The notes below the pieces were generated by a model. The model worked only from the letters and a program-made list of their open reading frames with translations, was not told where the DNA came from and searched no databases. Below, piece by piece: positions 11,929 to 23,656 of a stretch of DNA of 64,000 nucleotides (the first letter of the stretch is position 1; each line of letters starts with the position of its first letter). Source of the DNA: Tragulus kanchil. Taxonomy: Eukaryota > Chordata > Mammalia > Artiodactyla > Tragulidae. The stretch covers positions 69,591,001-69,655,000 of the forward strand of contig JAIOJX010000028.1 in assembly GCA_022376925.1 (NCBI GenBank), read 5' to 3'. The translations under genes and the position numbers were made by a program.

Positions 11929-12285
11929 GTGAATTATTTTGCTTATGGCTGTTAAAAGAATTTGCAAAAGAGGATGATTGTAAGTATTCACTTTGATATT
12001 AGGTTAGGCTACATGACTTCTAAACTTCTCCCAAATTGGAGTATGTTTCTTTCACAAATATATTTATTTAATAGGGATTTATAAAGACATTTCTTTTAAT
12101 ACATGGTGGTATAATCAAGTAACAGCATTTTACTTCATTACTGCAAAATAATTGCTATTTTTTAATATAGTTCACAGACTAATCAAATGTGGCATATAAT
12201 TAATAATATAAACTTTCTTATCATTGTGTTCAAGTGTTTCTATTGAAAATACATTTGACTGTCTAATCCTCTATATAACTAGACA

Positions 12286-12326
12286 TAAATATATATATAT
12301 ATAAATACATACACACACACACACAT
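12286..12326. repeat. compound (TA)n/(AC)n microsatellite (second copy about 13397-13437)
   Basis: Alternating TA run, then ataaatacata, then an AC run. Both D4 copies carry the same lengths, which would be unusual for an old duplication of a mutable microsatellite. Confidence 0.85.
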
Positions 12327-12338
12327 AAGCATGCAGAT

Positions 12339-12472
12339 GGACTTCCCAGGTGGCCTTAGTGGTAAAGAACCCACCTGCAAATGCAGGAAATGTGAGAAAT
12401 GTGGACAAAGGAGCCTGGGAGGCTACAGTCTATAGGGTTGTAAAGAGTTGGACACAACTGATGCAACTTAAC
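12339..12472 (+). mobile_element. Bov-tA SINE, internally deleted (second copy 13450-13583)
   Basis: Head ggacttcccaggtggcctta and cacctgcaaatgcagg joins directly to the end of the Bov-A body (aggagcctgggaggctacag, gttggacacaactgatg). The central Bov-A part is missing. The second copy is due to D4. Confidence 0.8.
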
Positions 12473-14112
12473 ACATGTGCACACCCGTATCTAGACACGT
12501 AATACAAATAGAGAAGCCCATTTGATTGTATTTTTGTTTACTATATTATCAACTAGCAGTAAATACAAATTATATGTCTGGCAGGAATTAGATTCATAAA
12601 ATAAAATTCACTTTTCTGAGAGCATAGCTACTTTTTTTTCCTCCAGCAGAAATATTCAGACTGTAAATATTTCATCTTACCTACTGGACATTCCATCACA
12701 CTTAATGTTTCCAATAAATATTTAACCTATATTTAATTGGATACTTACAGACTATTATTGCTAATTGAAAATGGTACCTAAAGTATTTAATTTGAAAGAC
12801 TGCTGATATTTCTGATTAAAAATTTATCTCTGTGTGGACATAAAACCATATAATAAACTGTCCTGTATTTTCAGCATCATGCTATCCTTTAAGTTAAATA
12901 AGAGCACATATATTACAATACCAGGTTGACATTGACTTATATTTTCAACTTTATTTTGAGAAATTATTTTCAAACAACCATTTAACACTCAAAATTTCAA
13001 AAGTTTTTATTGTAGGATTTTCCTGAAAATAAATAATTAGTGAATTATTTTGCTTATGGCTGTTAAAAGAATTTGCAAAAGAGGATGATTGTAAGTATTC
13101 ACTTTGATATTAGGTTAGGCTACATGACTTCTAAACTTCTCCCAAATTGGAGTATGTTTCTTTCACAAATATATTTATTTAATAGGGATTTATAAAGACA
13201 TTTCTTTTAATACATGGTGGTATAATCAAGTAACAGCATTTTACTTCATTACTGCAAAATAATTGCTATTTTTTAATATAGTTCACAGACTAATCAAATG
13301 TGGCATATAATTAATAATATAAACTTTCTTATCATTGTGTTCAAGTGTTTCTATTGAAAATACATTTGACTGTCTAATCCTCTATATAACTAGACATAAA
13401 TATATATATATATAAATACATACACACACACACACATAAGCATGCAGATGGACTTCCCAGGTGGCCTTAGTGGTAAAGAACCCACCTGCAAATGCAGGAA
13501 ATGTGAGAAATGTGGACAAAGGAGCCTGGGAGGCTACAGTCTATAGGGTTGTAAAGAGTTGGACACAACTGATGCAACTTAACACATGTGCACACCCGTA
13601 TCTAGACACGTAATACAAATAGAGAAGCCCATTTGATTGTATTTTTGTTTACTATATTATCAACTAGCAGTAAATACAAATTATATGTCTGGCAGGAATT
13701 AGATTCATAAAATAAAATTCACTTTTCTGAGAGCATAGCTACTTTTTTTTCCTCCAGCAGAAATATTCAGACTGTAAATATTTCATCTTACCTACTGGAC
13801 ATTCCATCACACTTAATGTTTCCAATAAATATTTAACCTATATTTAATTGGATACTTACAGACTATTATTGCTAATTGAAAATGGTACCTAAAGTATTTA
13901 ATTTGAAAGACTGCTGATATTTCTGATTAAAAATTTATCTCTGTGTGGACATAAAACCATATAATAAACTGTCCTGTATTTTCAGCATCATGCTATCCTT
14001 TAAGTTAAATAAGAGCACATATATTACAATACCAGGTTGACATTGACTTATATTTTCAACTTTATTTTGAGAAATTATTTTCAAACAACCATTTAACACT
14101 CAAAATTTCAAG

Positions 14113-15320
14113 TTGTATTGTAGGATTGTTTACCTGAATATTTTGTATTTATAATAATTAGTAGAAGACAACTCAATAGCAGTGTTTATTTCCAGTTTTA
14201 CAGAGAAAACAAATAATTCAGTACAAAGAACTTCCAAGAGTGAGGTTAGAATATTTTCTTGTAGAATCTGTCATAACAAGTAACCAGCAGCAAGGAAAGA
14301 AACTTCTTTCAGTCTAGCACAAGGATGACAAAGTACAGCATGCAGGACAAATTCAGCCTCTTGACTATTTTGGTGTGCCCTGAGAATAAATATAATCACA
14401 TTTTTTAAATGTAGGGAAATATGTTTTAAAGACTGCCATAATGACTGTATGTGGCATGCGAAATCTACAATATTTACCCTATGTTCCTTTAAAGAAAAAT
14501 TTTGCTGACTCCTGATAACAGTGAGTCAGTTCAAGGCCAGGCATTTTATTAAGTGTATGTCTTTGGGAGAGTTACATAAAACCCTGTTTTCCCATTTCAT
14601 CATCTGTAATATGGGGCAGTAAAAGTTTCTGCCTCATAGAGTCAATGTGAACACAGATGGATTTATACTGGTAAGTTTCTTCAAATGTAGAGAATTTTGA
14701 TAAACATTGACCCCTGATAAATATTTGGTGGCAAAGTAATCCATAAAATAAGACATCTGAACTTTGATGATATCAATAGAAATCTTCTGATTACAAAAAT
14801 AGTAATTTTTCAGATATTTATAAGATGCTTATGTAATATATTTGGTAAAAGTATGAAAAAAATTAGTAAAAGAAAATTAACTTCACACGTATGTGTGTTT
14901 GTACTTTCTCAGTATTACTTAACATCTCCTCTGTGACTCCTATATGCTAGATATGTGTTAATTATGCTCCATCAAACATTTTGAGTAGATCTCAGAATAA
15001 CTGAAAAGATCGTATGAGACATAATTCCTTGGAAAAGTCTCTTGAGATCAGGTTTATTTGTGAAGGGATATTATTGCAAAATGCTTTCATCAACAGCACA
15101 TGAAAGAGAGTATCAACATCAGGATCTGATTGAGAAAAACCTTGTGATTCCATTGCAAACAAGACATCTGCAAGGTAGTTGGGAAGTAAGAATTGACATT
15201 TAAATAGGTTCAGAATTGACACACTGGGGACAGGCTTTTTTTGTACCTCCATGAATTAGTTTTCAAATGGGTGTTACTATGGGTAGGCAGTTCCCTTTGT
15301 CTGAGGGCATACCTTGGGAT
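14113..15320. other. unassigned AT-rich sequence
   Basis: No recognised repeat or gene. The 86-residue minus-strand frame at 14992-15252 has no recognisable domain. Confidence 0.5.
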
Positions 15321-15333
15321 AAAGACAACTTTG
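15321..15333. repeat. left target-site duplication of the L1
   Basis: aaagacaactttg here matches 24140-24152 exactly, and again 25228-25240 in the D8 duplicate. It defines the L1 insertion boundaries. Confidence 0.9.
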
Positions 15334-15748
15334 GGGGTGGAGCTAAGATGGCAGCATAGAAGGACGTGCACTCATCTCTCCTGCAAATTCGCCTAAATTG
15401 CAACGAGTTTCTGAAAAACCATTGACAGGAGGAGGTTGGATTTGATCACAAAAAAAGATACCCCACATCGAAGAACAAAGCAGAAGCCACATCAAGATTG
15501 CAGCAAGCCCTGGAGCTTTAAAGAGGGACTGACTCCAAAACTCTACAATACTAGAGAACACCTAACACTAGAGAGCATTATACAAGTGAGAACGCCAACA
15601 AAGGTAATCACTTGTATGCAAGTCCTGATATCACCCAACCACCAGCATCACCCAGAATAAGAAGCCCCATCCAAACAACAACAGATGTAGCTCAAAGTCT
15701 GGGAAAAGGAAATCCCAAACAGAGTTAGTTAAAAAATTAATAATAACA

Positions 15749-16649
15749 ATGAAACGGCAGAGAAATATCACACAAGTGAAGGAACAATCTACAAACACAC
15801 AAGATCAAATCAACGAAGAGGATTTGGACAAACTTTCTGAAAGTGATTTCAGAAGAATGATAGTAAAAATGATCAAAGACTCTGAAAACAGAATGTTAGA
15901 GAAATTGTAAGACACAACTAACACATTGAATAAAAAAATACAAGAACTTACAAAAAAAAAACAGAGACAAACAACTCAAATGCTGAACTGAAAAACACTG
16001 TAGAAGGAATCAAGAGTAGAGTATCTGAGACAGAAGACTGGATAAATGAGCTGGAAGATAGAATGGTGGAAGTAACTGCTGAAAAACAGAATCAAGCTCA
16101 AAGAATGAAAAGAGCAGAGGATAGCCTCAGAGACCTCTGGGATAATATCAAATGCACCAATATTCAAATTATAGGGGTTCCAGAAGAAGAAGAAAAAAAG
16201 AAAGGCTATGAGAAAATCTTTGAAGAGATTATAGTTGAAATTTTCCCCAACATGGGAAAAGAAATAATCAAGACCAAGAAGCACAAAGAGTACCATACAG
16301 AATCAACCCAAGAAGAAACACACCAAGACACATATTAATGAAGCTAACACAAATTAAACACAAAGACAGAATTCTCAAAGCAGCAAGGGAAAAGCAACTA
16401 GTGACATACAAGGAAAAGCCCATACGTTTAACAGCTGATCTTTCAACAGAAACTCTGCAGGCCAGAAGGGAATGGCAGGACACATTTAAACAGCTAAAAG
16501 AGAATAATCTGCAACCAAGAATCCTCTACCCTGCAAGGATCTCATTCAAAATTGATGGAGAAATCAAAAGCTTTACAGATAAGCAAAAATTAAAAGAATT
16601 TAGTCACACCAAACCAGCCTTACAACAAGTGTTAAAGGGACTTATATAG
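15749..16649 (+). pseudogene. L1 ORF1 (RNA-binding chaperone), broken
   Basis: The start atgaaacggcag reads MKRQRNITQVKEQ, leading into a hydrophilic, coiled-coil-like segment. The frame stops at a taa near 15908. Further on, the RNA-binding region is readable in pieces: 16063-16338 contains IQIIGVPEEEEKKKGYEKIF, and 16338-16649 contains KHKDRILKAAREK, LSTETLQARREW and ends LQQVLKGLI. A frameshift lies near 16300-16340 between those pieces. In a live L1 the product forms trimers that coat the L1 RNA. At about 300 codons it is somewhat shorter than typical. The part from 16147 on is repeated at 17271-17773 by D5. Confidence 0.85.
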
Positions 16650-18394
16650 ACAACAAGTATAAGAGAAGGAGAAGATCCACAAAACAAACCCATCGTAAAA
16701 TCTAAGAAAATGACAATAGGATCATTTGTATTAATAATTACTTTGAATGTAAATGGACTAAATGCCCCAACCAAAAGACACAGAGTGGCTGAACGGATTC
16801 AAAAATATGACCCATACACATGCTGCCTCCAGGAAACACACTTCAGTCCTAGAGACACTCATAGACTGAAAGTGAGAGGCTGGAAAAAGATATTCCATGA
16901 AAATGGATGTCAAAAGAAAGCTGGAGTAGCAATCCTCGTATCAGATAAAATAGACCTCAAAATAAAGATTAGAAGAGACAAGGCAGGACACTACAGAATG
17001 ATCAAGGGATCTATCCAAGAAAAAGACGTAACAATCATAAATATCTATGAACCCAACCCAGGAGCACCCCAATACATAAGACAAACACTTTCAGACATAA
17101 AAGAAGACATCAACACTAACAGAATCATAGTAGGAGATTTTAACATTCCTCTCACACCAATGGACAGATCATCAAAACAGAAAATTAATAGAAACACAAG
17201 CCTTAAATGCCACACTAGAAGAAATGGACCTCATTGATATCTTTAGGACTTTCCATCCAAAAGCAGAAGAATCAAATGCACCAATATTCAAATTATAGGG
17301 GTTCCAGAAGAAGAAGAAAAAAAGAAAGGCTATGAGAAAATCTTTGAAGAGATTATAGTTGAAATTTTCCCCAACATGGGAAAAGAAATAATCAAGACCA
17401 AGAAGCACAAAGAGTACCATACAGAATCAACCCAAGAAGAAACACACCAAGACACATATTAATGAAGCTAACACAAATTAAACACAAAGACAGAATTCTC
17501 AAAGCAGCAAGGGAAAAGCAACTAGTGACATACAAGGAAAAGCCCATACGTTTAACAGCTGATCTTTCAACAGAAACTCTGCAGGCCAGAAGGGAATGGC
17601 AGGACACATTTAAACAGCTAAAAGAGAATAATCTGCAACCAAGAATCCTCTACCCTGCAAGGATCTCATTCAAAATTGATGGAGAAATCAAAAGCTTTAC
17701 AGATAAGCAAAAATTAAAAGAATTTAGTCACACCAAACCAGCCTTACAACAAGTGTTAAAGGGACTTATATAGACAACAAGTATAAGAGAAGGAGAAGAT
17801 CCACAAAACAAACCCATCGTAAAATCTAAGAAAATGACAATAGGATCATTTGTATTAATAATTACTTTGAATGTAAATGGACTAAATGCCCCAACCAAAA
17901 GACACAGAGTGGCTGAACGGATTCAAAAATATGACCCATACACATGCTGCCTCCAGGAAACACACTTCAGTCCTAGAGACACTCATAGACTGAAAGTGAG
18001 AGGCTGGAAAAAGATATTCCATGAAAATGGATGTCAAAAGAAAGCTGGAGTAGCAATCCTCGTATCAGATAAAATAGACCTCAAAATAAAGATTAGAAGA
18101 GACAAGGCAGGACACTACAGAATGATCAAGGGATCTATCCAAGAAAAAGACGTAACAATCATAAATATCTATGAACCCAACCCAGGAGCACCCCAATACA
18201 TAAGACAAACACTTTCAGACATAAAAGAAGACATCAACACTAACAGAATCATAGTAGGAGATTTTAACATTCCTCTCACACCAATGGACAGATCATCAAA
18301 ACAGAAAATTAATAGAAACACAAGCCTTAAATGCCACACTAGAAGAAATGGACCTCATTGATATCTTTAGGACTTTCCATCCAAAAGCAGAAGA
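16147..18394. repeat. direct tandem duplication D5 inside the L1 (offset 1,124 bp)
   Basis: Copy 1 is about 16147-17270, copy 2 17271-18394, with no filler and 2-3 bp of shared sequence at the join. It duplicates the end of ORF1, the inter-ORF spacer and the first part of the ORF2 endonuclease. As a result a second complete ORF1-tail/ORF2-start follows the first, an arrangement no L1 has. Confidence 0.95.
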
Positions 18395-19157
18395 ATACAC
18401 TTTCTTCTCAAGTGCTCACGGAACATTCTCCAGGATAGACCACATCTTGGGCCACAAATCTAACCTCAGTCAATTCAAGAAAGCTAAAATTATATCAACC
18501 ATCTTCTCGGACCACAATGCAATGAGACTAGAGATCAACTACAGGAAAAAAACTGCTAAAAACACAAACACATGGAGATTAGACAACACATACCTAAAAA
18601 ACCAACTGATTACTGAGCAAATCAAAGGAGAAATTAAAAAATTCCTAAAAGAAAACAGTGAACATATGACAGTGCAAAACCTATGGGATACTGCAAAAGC
18701 AGTTCTAAGAGGGAAGTTTATAGCAATTCAATCTTCCCTCAAGAATTAGGAAAATCTCAAACAGACGACATAACCTTATGCTTAAAACAACTGGAGAAAG
18801 AAGAACAAAAACATCCCAAAGTCAGCAGAAGAAGGAAAACCATAAAGATCAGAGCAGAAATAAATGAAAAAGAAATGAAAGAAACAATAGTAAAGATAAA
18901 TAAAACAAAAAGCTGGTTCTTTGAAAAGGTAAACAAAATCGACACACCACTGGCCAGACTCATCAAGAAAAAGAGAGAGAAGAACCAGGTCAACAAAATC
19001 AAAAATGAAAAGGGAGAGATTACAACAGATAATGCAGAAATCCAAAGGATTATAAGAGATTATTATGAACAACTCTATGGCAACAAACTGGACAACCTGG
19101 AAGAAATGGACAGTTTCTTGGGGAAGATTAATCACCCAAGACTCAACCAGGAAGAAA

Positions 19158-21291
19158 TAGAAAGTATGAACAACCCCATCACAAGCTCAGAAATCGACTT
19201 TGTGATTAAAAATCTACCCCAAAATAAAAGCCCAGGGCCAGATGGCTTCACAGGCGAATTCTACCAAACATTTAAAGAAGAGCTGATGCCTGTCCTTCTA
19301 AAACTCTTCCAAAAAATTGCACAGGAAGGGACACTTCCAACCACATTCTATGAGGCCGCCATCACCCTTATACCAAAGCCAGGCAAAGACAACACAAAAA
19401 AAGAAAATTATAGGCCAATTTCACTGATGAATCTAGATGCCAAAATCCTCAACAAAATCCTAGCAAATGGAATTCAACAACACATCAAAAAGCTCATACA
19501 TCATGATCAAGTCGGGTTCATCCCAGGCATGCAAAGATTCTTCAATATCTGCAAATCAATCAATGTGATACACCATATCAACAAATTGAGAGACAAAAAT
19601 CGCATGATTATCTCAATAGATGCAGAAAAAGCCTCTGACAAAGTACAGCATCCATTTATGACAAAAACTCTTCAGAAAATGGGCATAGAAGGAACCTATT
19701 ACAAAATAATAAAAGCCATATATGAGAAGCCCACAGCGAACATTATCCTCAACAATGAAAAACTGAAAGCATTCCCTCTAAAATCAGGAACAAGGCAAGG
19801 GTGCCCACTTTAACCACTCTTATTCAACATAGTCCTGGAAGTTCTAGTAACAGCCATAAGAGAAGAGAAAGAGATAAAAGGAATCCAGATTGGAAAGGAA
19901 GAAGTCACACTCTCTCTTTTTGCAGATGACATGATATTATACATAGGAAATCACAAAGACACTATTACAAAGCTACTAGAGCTAATCAAGGAATTCAGTA
20001 AAGTCGCAGGATACAAAATCAATACACAGAAATCACTGGAATTCCTATACACAAACAATGAAAAATCAGAAAACAAAATCAAAGAGGCAATCCCCTTCAC
20101 CATTGCAACCAAAAGAATCAAATATCTAGGAATAAACCTACCCAAAGAAACAAAAGAACTGTACACTGAAAATTACAAGACACTCATGAGAGACATTAAA
20201 GAAGAAAACTCATGGAGAGACTTTGGGAAGTTAAAAAGACCCTAGAAAGTATGAACAACCCCATCACAAGCTCAGAAATCGACTTTGTGATTAAAAATCT
20301 ACCCCAAAATAAAAGCCCAGGGCCAGATGGCTTCACAGGCGAATTCTACCAAACATTTAAAGAAGAGCTGATGCCTGTCCTTCTAAAACTCTTCCAAAAA
20401 ATTGCACAGGAAGGGACACTTCCAACCACATTCTATGAGGCCGCCATCACCCTTATACCAAAGCCAGGCAAAGACAACACAAAAAAAGAAAATTATAGGC
20501 CAATTTCACTGATGAATCTAGATGCCAAAATCCTCAACAAAATCCTAGCAAATGGAATTCAACAACACATCAAAAAGCTCATACATCATGATCAAGTCGG
20601 GTTCATCCCAGGCATGCAAAGATTCTTCAATATCTGCAAATCAATCAATGTGATACACCATATCAACAAATTGAGAGACAAAAATCGCATGATTATCTCA
20701 ATAGATGCAGAAAAAGCCTCTGACAAAGTACAGCATCCATTTATGACAAAAACTCTTCAGAAAATGGGCATAGAAGGAACCTATTACAAAATAATAAAAG
20801 CCATATATGAGAAGCCCACAGCGAACATTATCCTCAACAATGAAAAACTGAAAGCATTCCCTCTAAAATCAGGAACAAGGCAAGGGTGCCCACTTTAACC
20901 ACTCTTATTCAACATAGTCCTGGAAGTTCTAGTAACAGCCATAAGAGAAGAGAAAGAGATAAAAGGAATCCAGATTGGAAAGGAAGAAGTCACACTCTCT
21001 CTTTTTGCAGATGACATGATATTATACATAGGAAATCACAAAGACACTATTACAAAGCTACTAGAGCTAATCAAGGAATTCAGTAAAGTCGCAGGATACA
21101 AAATCAATACACAGAAATCACTGGAATTCCTATACACAAACAATGAAAAATCAGAAAACAAAATCAAAGAGGCAATCCCCTTCACCATTGCAACCAAAAG
21201 AATCAAATATCTAGGAATAAACCTACCCAAAGAAACAAAAGAACTGTACACTGAAAATTACAAGACACTCATGAGAGACATTAAAGAAGAC
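19158..21291. repeat. direct tandem duplication D6 inside the L1 (offset 1,085 bp)
   Basis: Copy 1 is about 19158-20206, copy 2 about 20243-21291. Both contain the entire reverse-transcriptase core, including the same taa after QGCPL. The 36-37 bases between them read as degraded flank: the right end ggaagttaaaaagaccctag resembles the true upstream ccaggaagaaatag. Confidence 0.95.
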
Positions 21292-21458
21292 TTAAACAGA
21301 TGCAGAGATATTCCATGTTCCTGGGTCGGAAGAATCAATATTGTGAAAATGACCACACTACCAAATATCATCTACAGATTCAATGCCATACCTATCCAAC
21401 TACTATTGACATTTTTCACAGAACTAGACCAAAGAATCACACAGTTCATATGGAAACA

Positions 21459-23656
21459 CAAAAGACCTCGAATAGCCAAAGCAATCCTCAGGAAGAAGAA
21501 TGGAGCTGGAGGGATCAGTCTCCCCAACTTCAGACTCTACTATAAAGCAACAGTCATCAAGACAGTATGGTACTGGCACAGAAACAGAAATATCGACCAA
21601 TGGAACAAGATCGAAAACCCAGAGATCAACCCATGCACCTATGGGTACCTTATTTTTGACAAAGGAAGCGAAACTATAAAATGGGACAAACACAGCCTCT
21701 TCAACAAATGTTGCTGGGAAAACTGGACAGCTACATGCAAAAAAATGAATTTGGAACATTGCCTGACACCATACACAAAGATCAACTCAAAATGCATTAT
21801 AGACCTAAATGCAAGACCAGAAACCATCAAACTCTTAGAGGAGAATATAGGCAAAACCCTCAAGGACATCAATCAAAGCAAGATCTTCTCTGACCCACCT
21901 ACTAAAATAGTGGAACTGAAAGGAAAAATGAACACGTGGGACCTAATGAAACTTAAAAGCTTTTGTGCAGAAAAAGAAATTACAAAAACGCTGAATGGAC
22001 ACCCCACAGAGTGGGAGAAAATCTTAGCAAATGAAATAACAGACAGAGAATTAATCTCCAAAATCTACAAGCAACTCAGACAACTCAGCACTGGAAAAAC
22101 GAACAACCCAATCAAAAAATGGGAAAAGGACCTAAACAGACACCTCTCCAATGATGACATACAGATGGCCCCAAAACACATGAAATGATGCTCAACTTCA
22201 CTTATAATTAGAGAGATGCAAATCAAAACTACAATGAAATATCACCTCACACCCGTCAGAATGGCCATCATCCACAAATCAACAGGCAATAAATGCTGGA
22301 GAGAGTGTGGAGAAAAGGGAACACTCCTGCATTGCTGGTGGGAATGTAGATTGATACAGCATCTATGGAAGACAGTATGGAGATTCCTTTAAAAACTAAA
22401 AATAGAAGCACCATACAACTCAGCAATCCCACTCTTAGGCTTATACCCTGATGAAATCAAATCTGAAAGCACCTGTACCCCAATGTTCATTGCAGCTCTC
22501 TATACAATAGCTAAAACATGGAAGCAACCTAGATGCCCATCAATGAACGAATGGATACAAAAGACCTCGAATAGCCAAAGCAATCCTCAGGAAGAAGAAT
22601 GGAGCTGGAGGGATCAGTCTCCCCAACTTCAGACTCTACTATAAAGCAACAGTCATCAAGACAGTATGGTACTGGCACAGAAACAGAAATATCGACCAAT
22701 GGAACAAGATCGAAAACCCAGAGATCAACCCATGCACCTATGGGTACCTTATTTTTGACAAAGGAAGCGAAACTATAAAATGGGACAAACACAGCCTCTT
22801 CAACAAATGTTGCTGGGAAAACTGGACAGCTACATGCAAAAAAATGAATTTGGAACATTGCCTGACACCATACACAAAGATCAACTCAAAATGCATTATA
22901 GACCTAAATGCAAGACCAGAAACCATCAAACTCTTAGAGGAGAATATAGGCAAAACCCTCAAGGACATCAATCAAAGCAAGATCTTCTCTGACCCACCTA
23001 CTAAAATAGTGGAACTGAAAGGAAAAATGAACACGTGGGACCTAATGAAACTTAAAAGCTTTTGTGCAGAAAAAGAAATTACAAAAACGCTGAATGGACA
23101 CCCCACAGAGTGGGAGAAAATCTTAGCAAATGAAATAACAGACAGAGAATTAATCTCCAAAATCTACAAGCAACTCAGACAACTCAGCACTGGAAAAACG
23201 AACAACCCAATCAAAAAATGGGAAAAGGACCTAAACAGACACCTCTCCAATGATGACATACAGATGGCCCCAAAACACATGAAATGATGCTCAACTTCAC
23301 TTATAATTAGAGAGATGCAAATCAAAACTACAATGAAATATCACCTCACACCCGTCAGAATGGCCATCATCCACAAATCAACAGGCAATAAATGCTGGAG
23401 AGAGTGTGGAGAAAAGGGAACACTCCTGCATTGCTGGTGGGAATGTAGATTGATACAGCATCTATGGAAGACAGTATGGAGATTCCTTTAAAAACTAAAA
23501 ATAGAAGCACCATACAACTCAGCAATCCCACTCTTAGGCTTATACCCTGATGAAATCAAATCTGAAAGCACCTGTACCCCAATGTTCATTGCAGCTCTCT
23601 ATACAATAGCTAAAACATGGAAGCAACCTAGATGCCCATCAATGAACGAATGGATA
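21459..23656. repeat. direct tandem duplication D7 inside the L1 (offset 1,099 bp)
   Basis: Copy 1 is about 21459-22557, copy 2 22558-23656, joined through a 7-base shared acaaaag with no filler. It duplicates the C-terminal third of ORF2 including the Cys cluster and the same two nonsense mutations. Confidence 0.95.

Larger units (their letters stand above)
11929..14112. repeat. direct tandem duplication D4 (offset 1,111 bp)
   Basis: Copy 1 is about 11929-13001, copy 2 about 13040-14112. The intervening 13002-13039 aligns, with mismatches and gaps, to the true continuation after copy 2 at about 14112-14162 (both run through tgtaggatt, cctgaa and ataattag). Copy 1 thus ends in a degraded reading of the real downstream sequence, strong evidence for an unmerged assembly overlap. 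Confidence 0.94.

Noticed and set aside
16710..17237. Several separate L1 ORF2-like genes in 16.7-23.8 kb
   Set aside because: They are one ORF2 repeated by D5-D7 and carry identical nonsense mutations in both copies.
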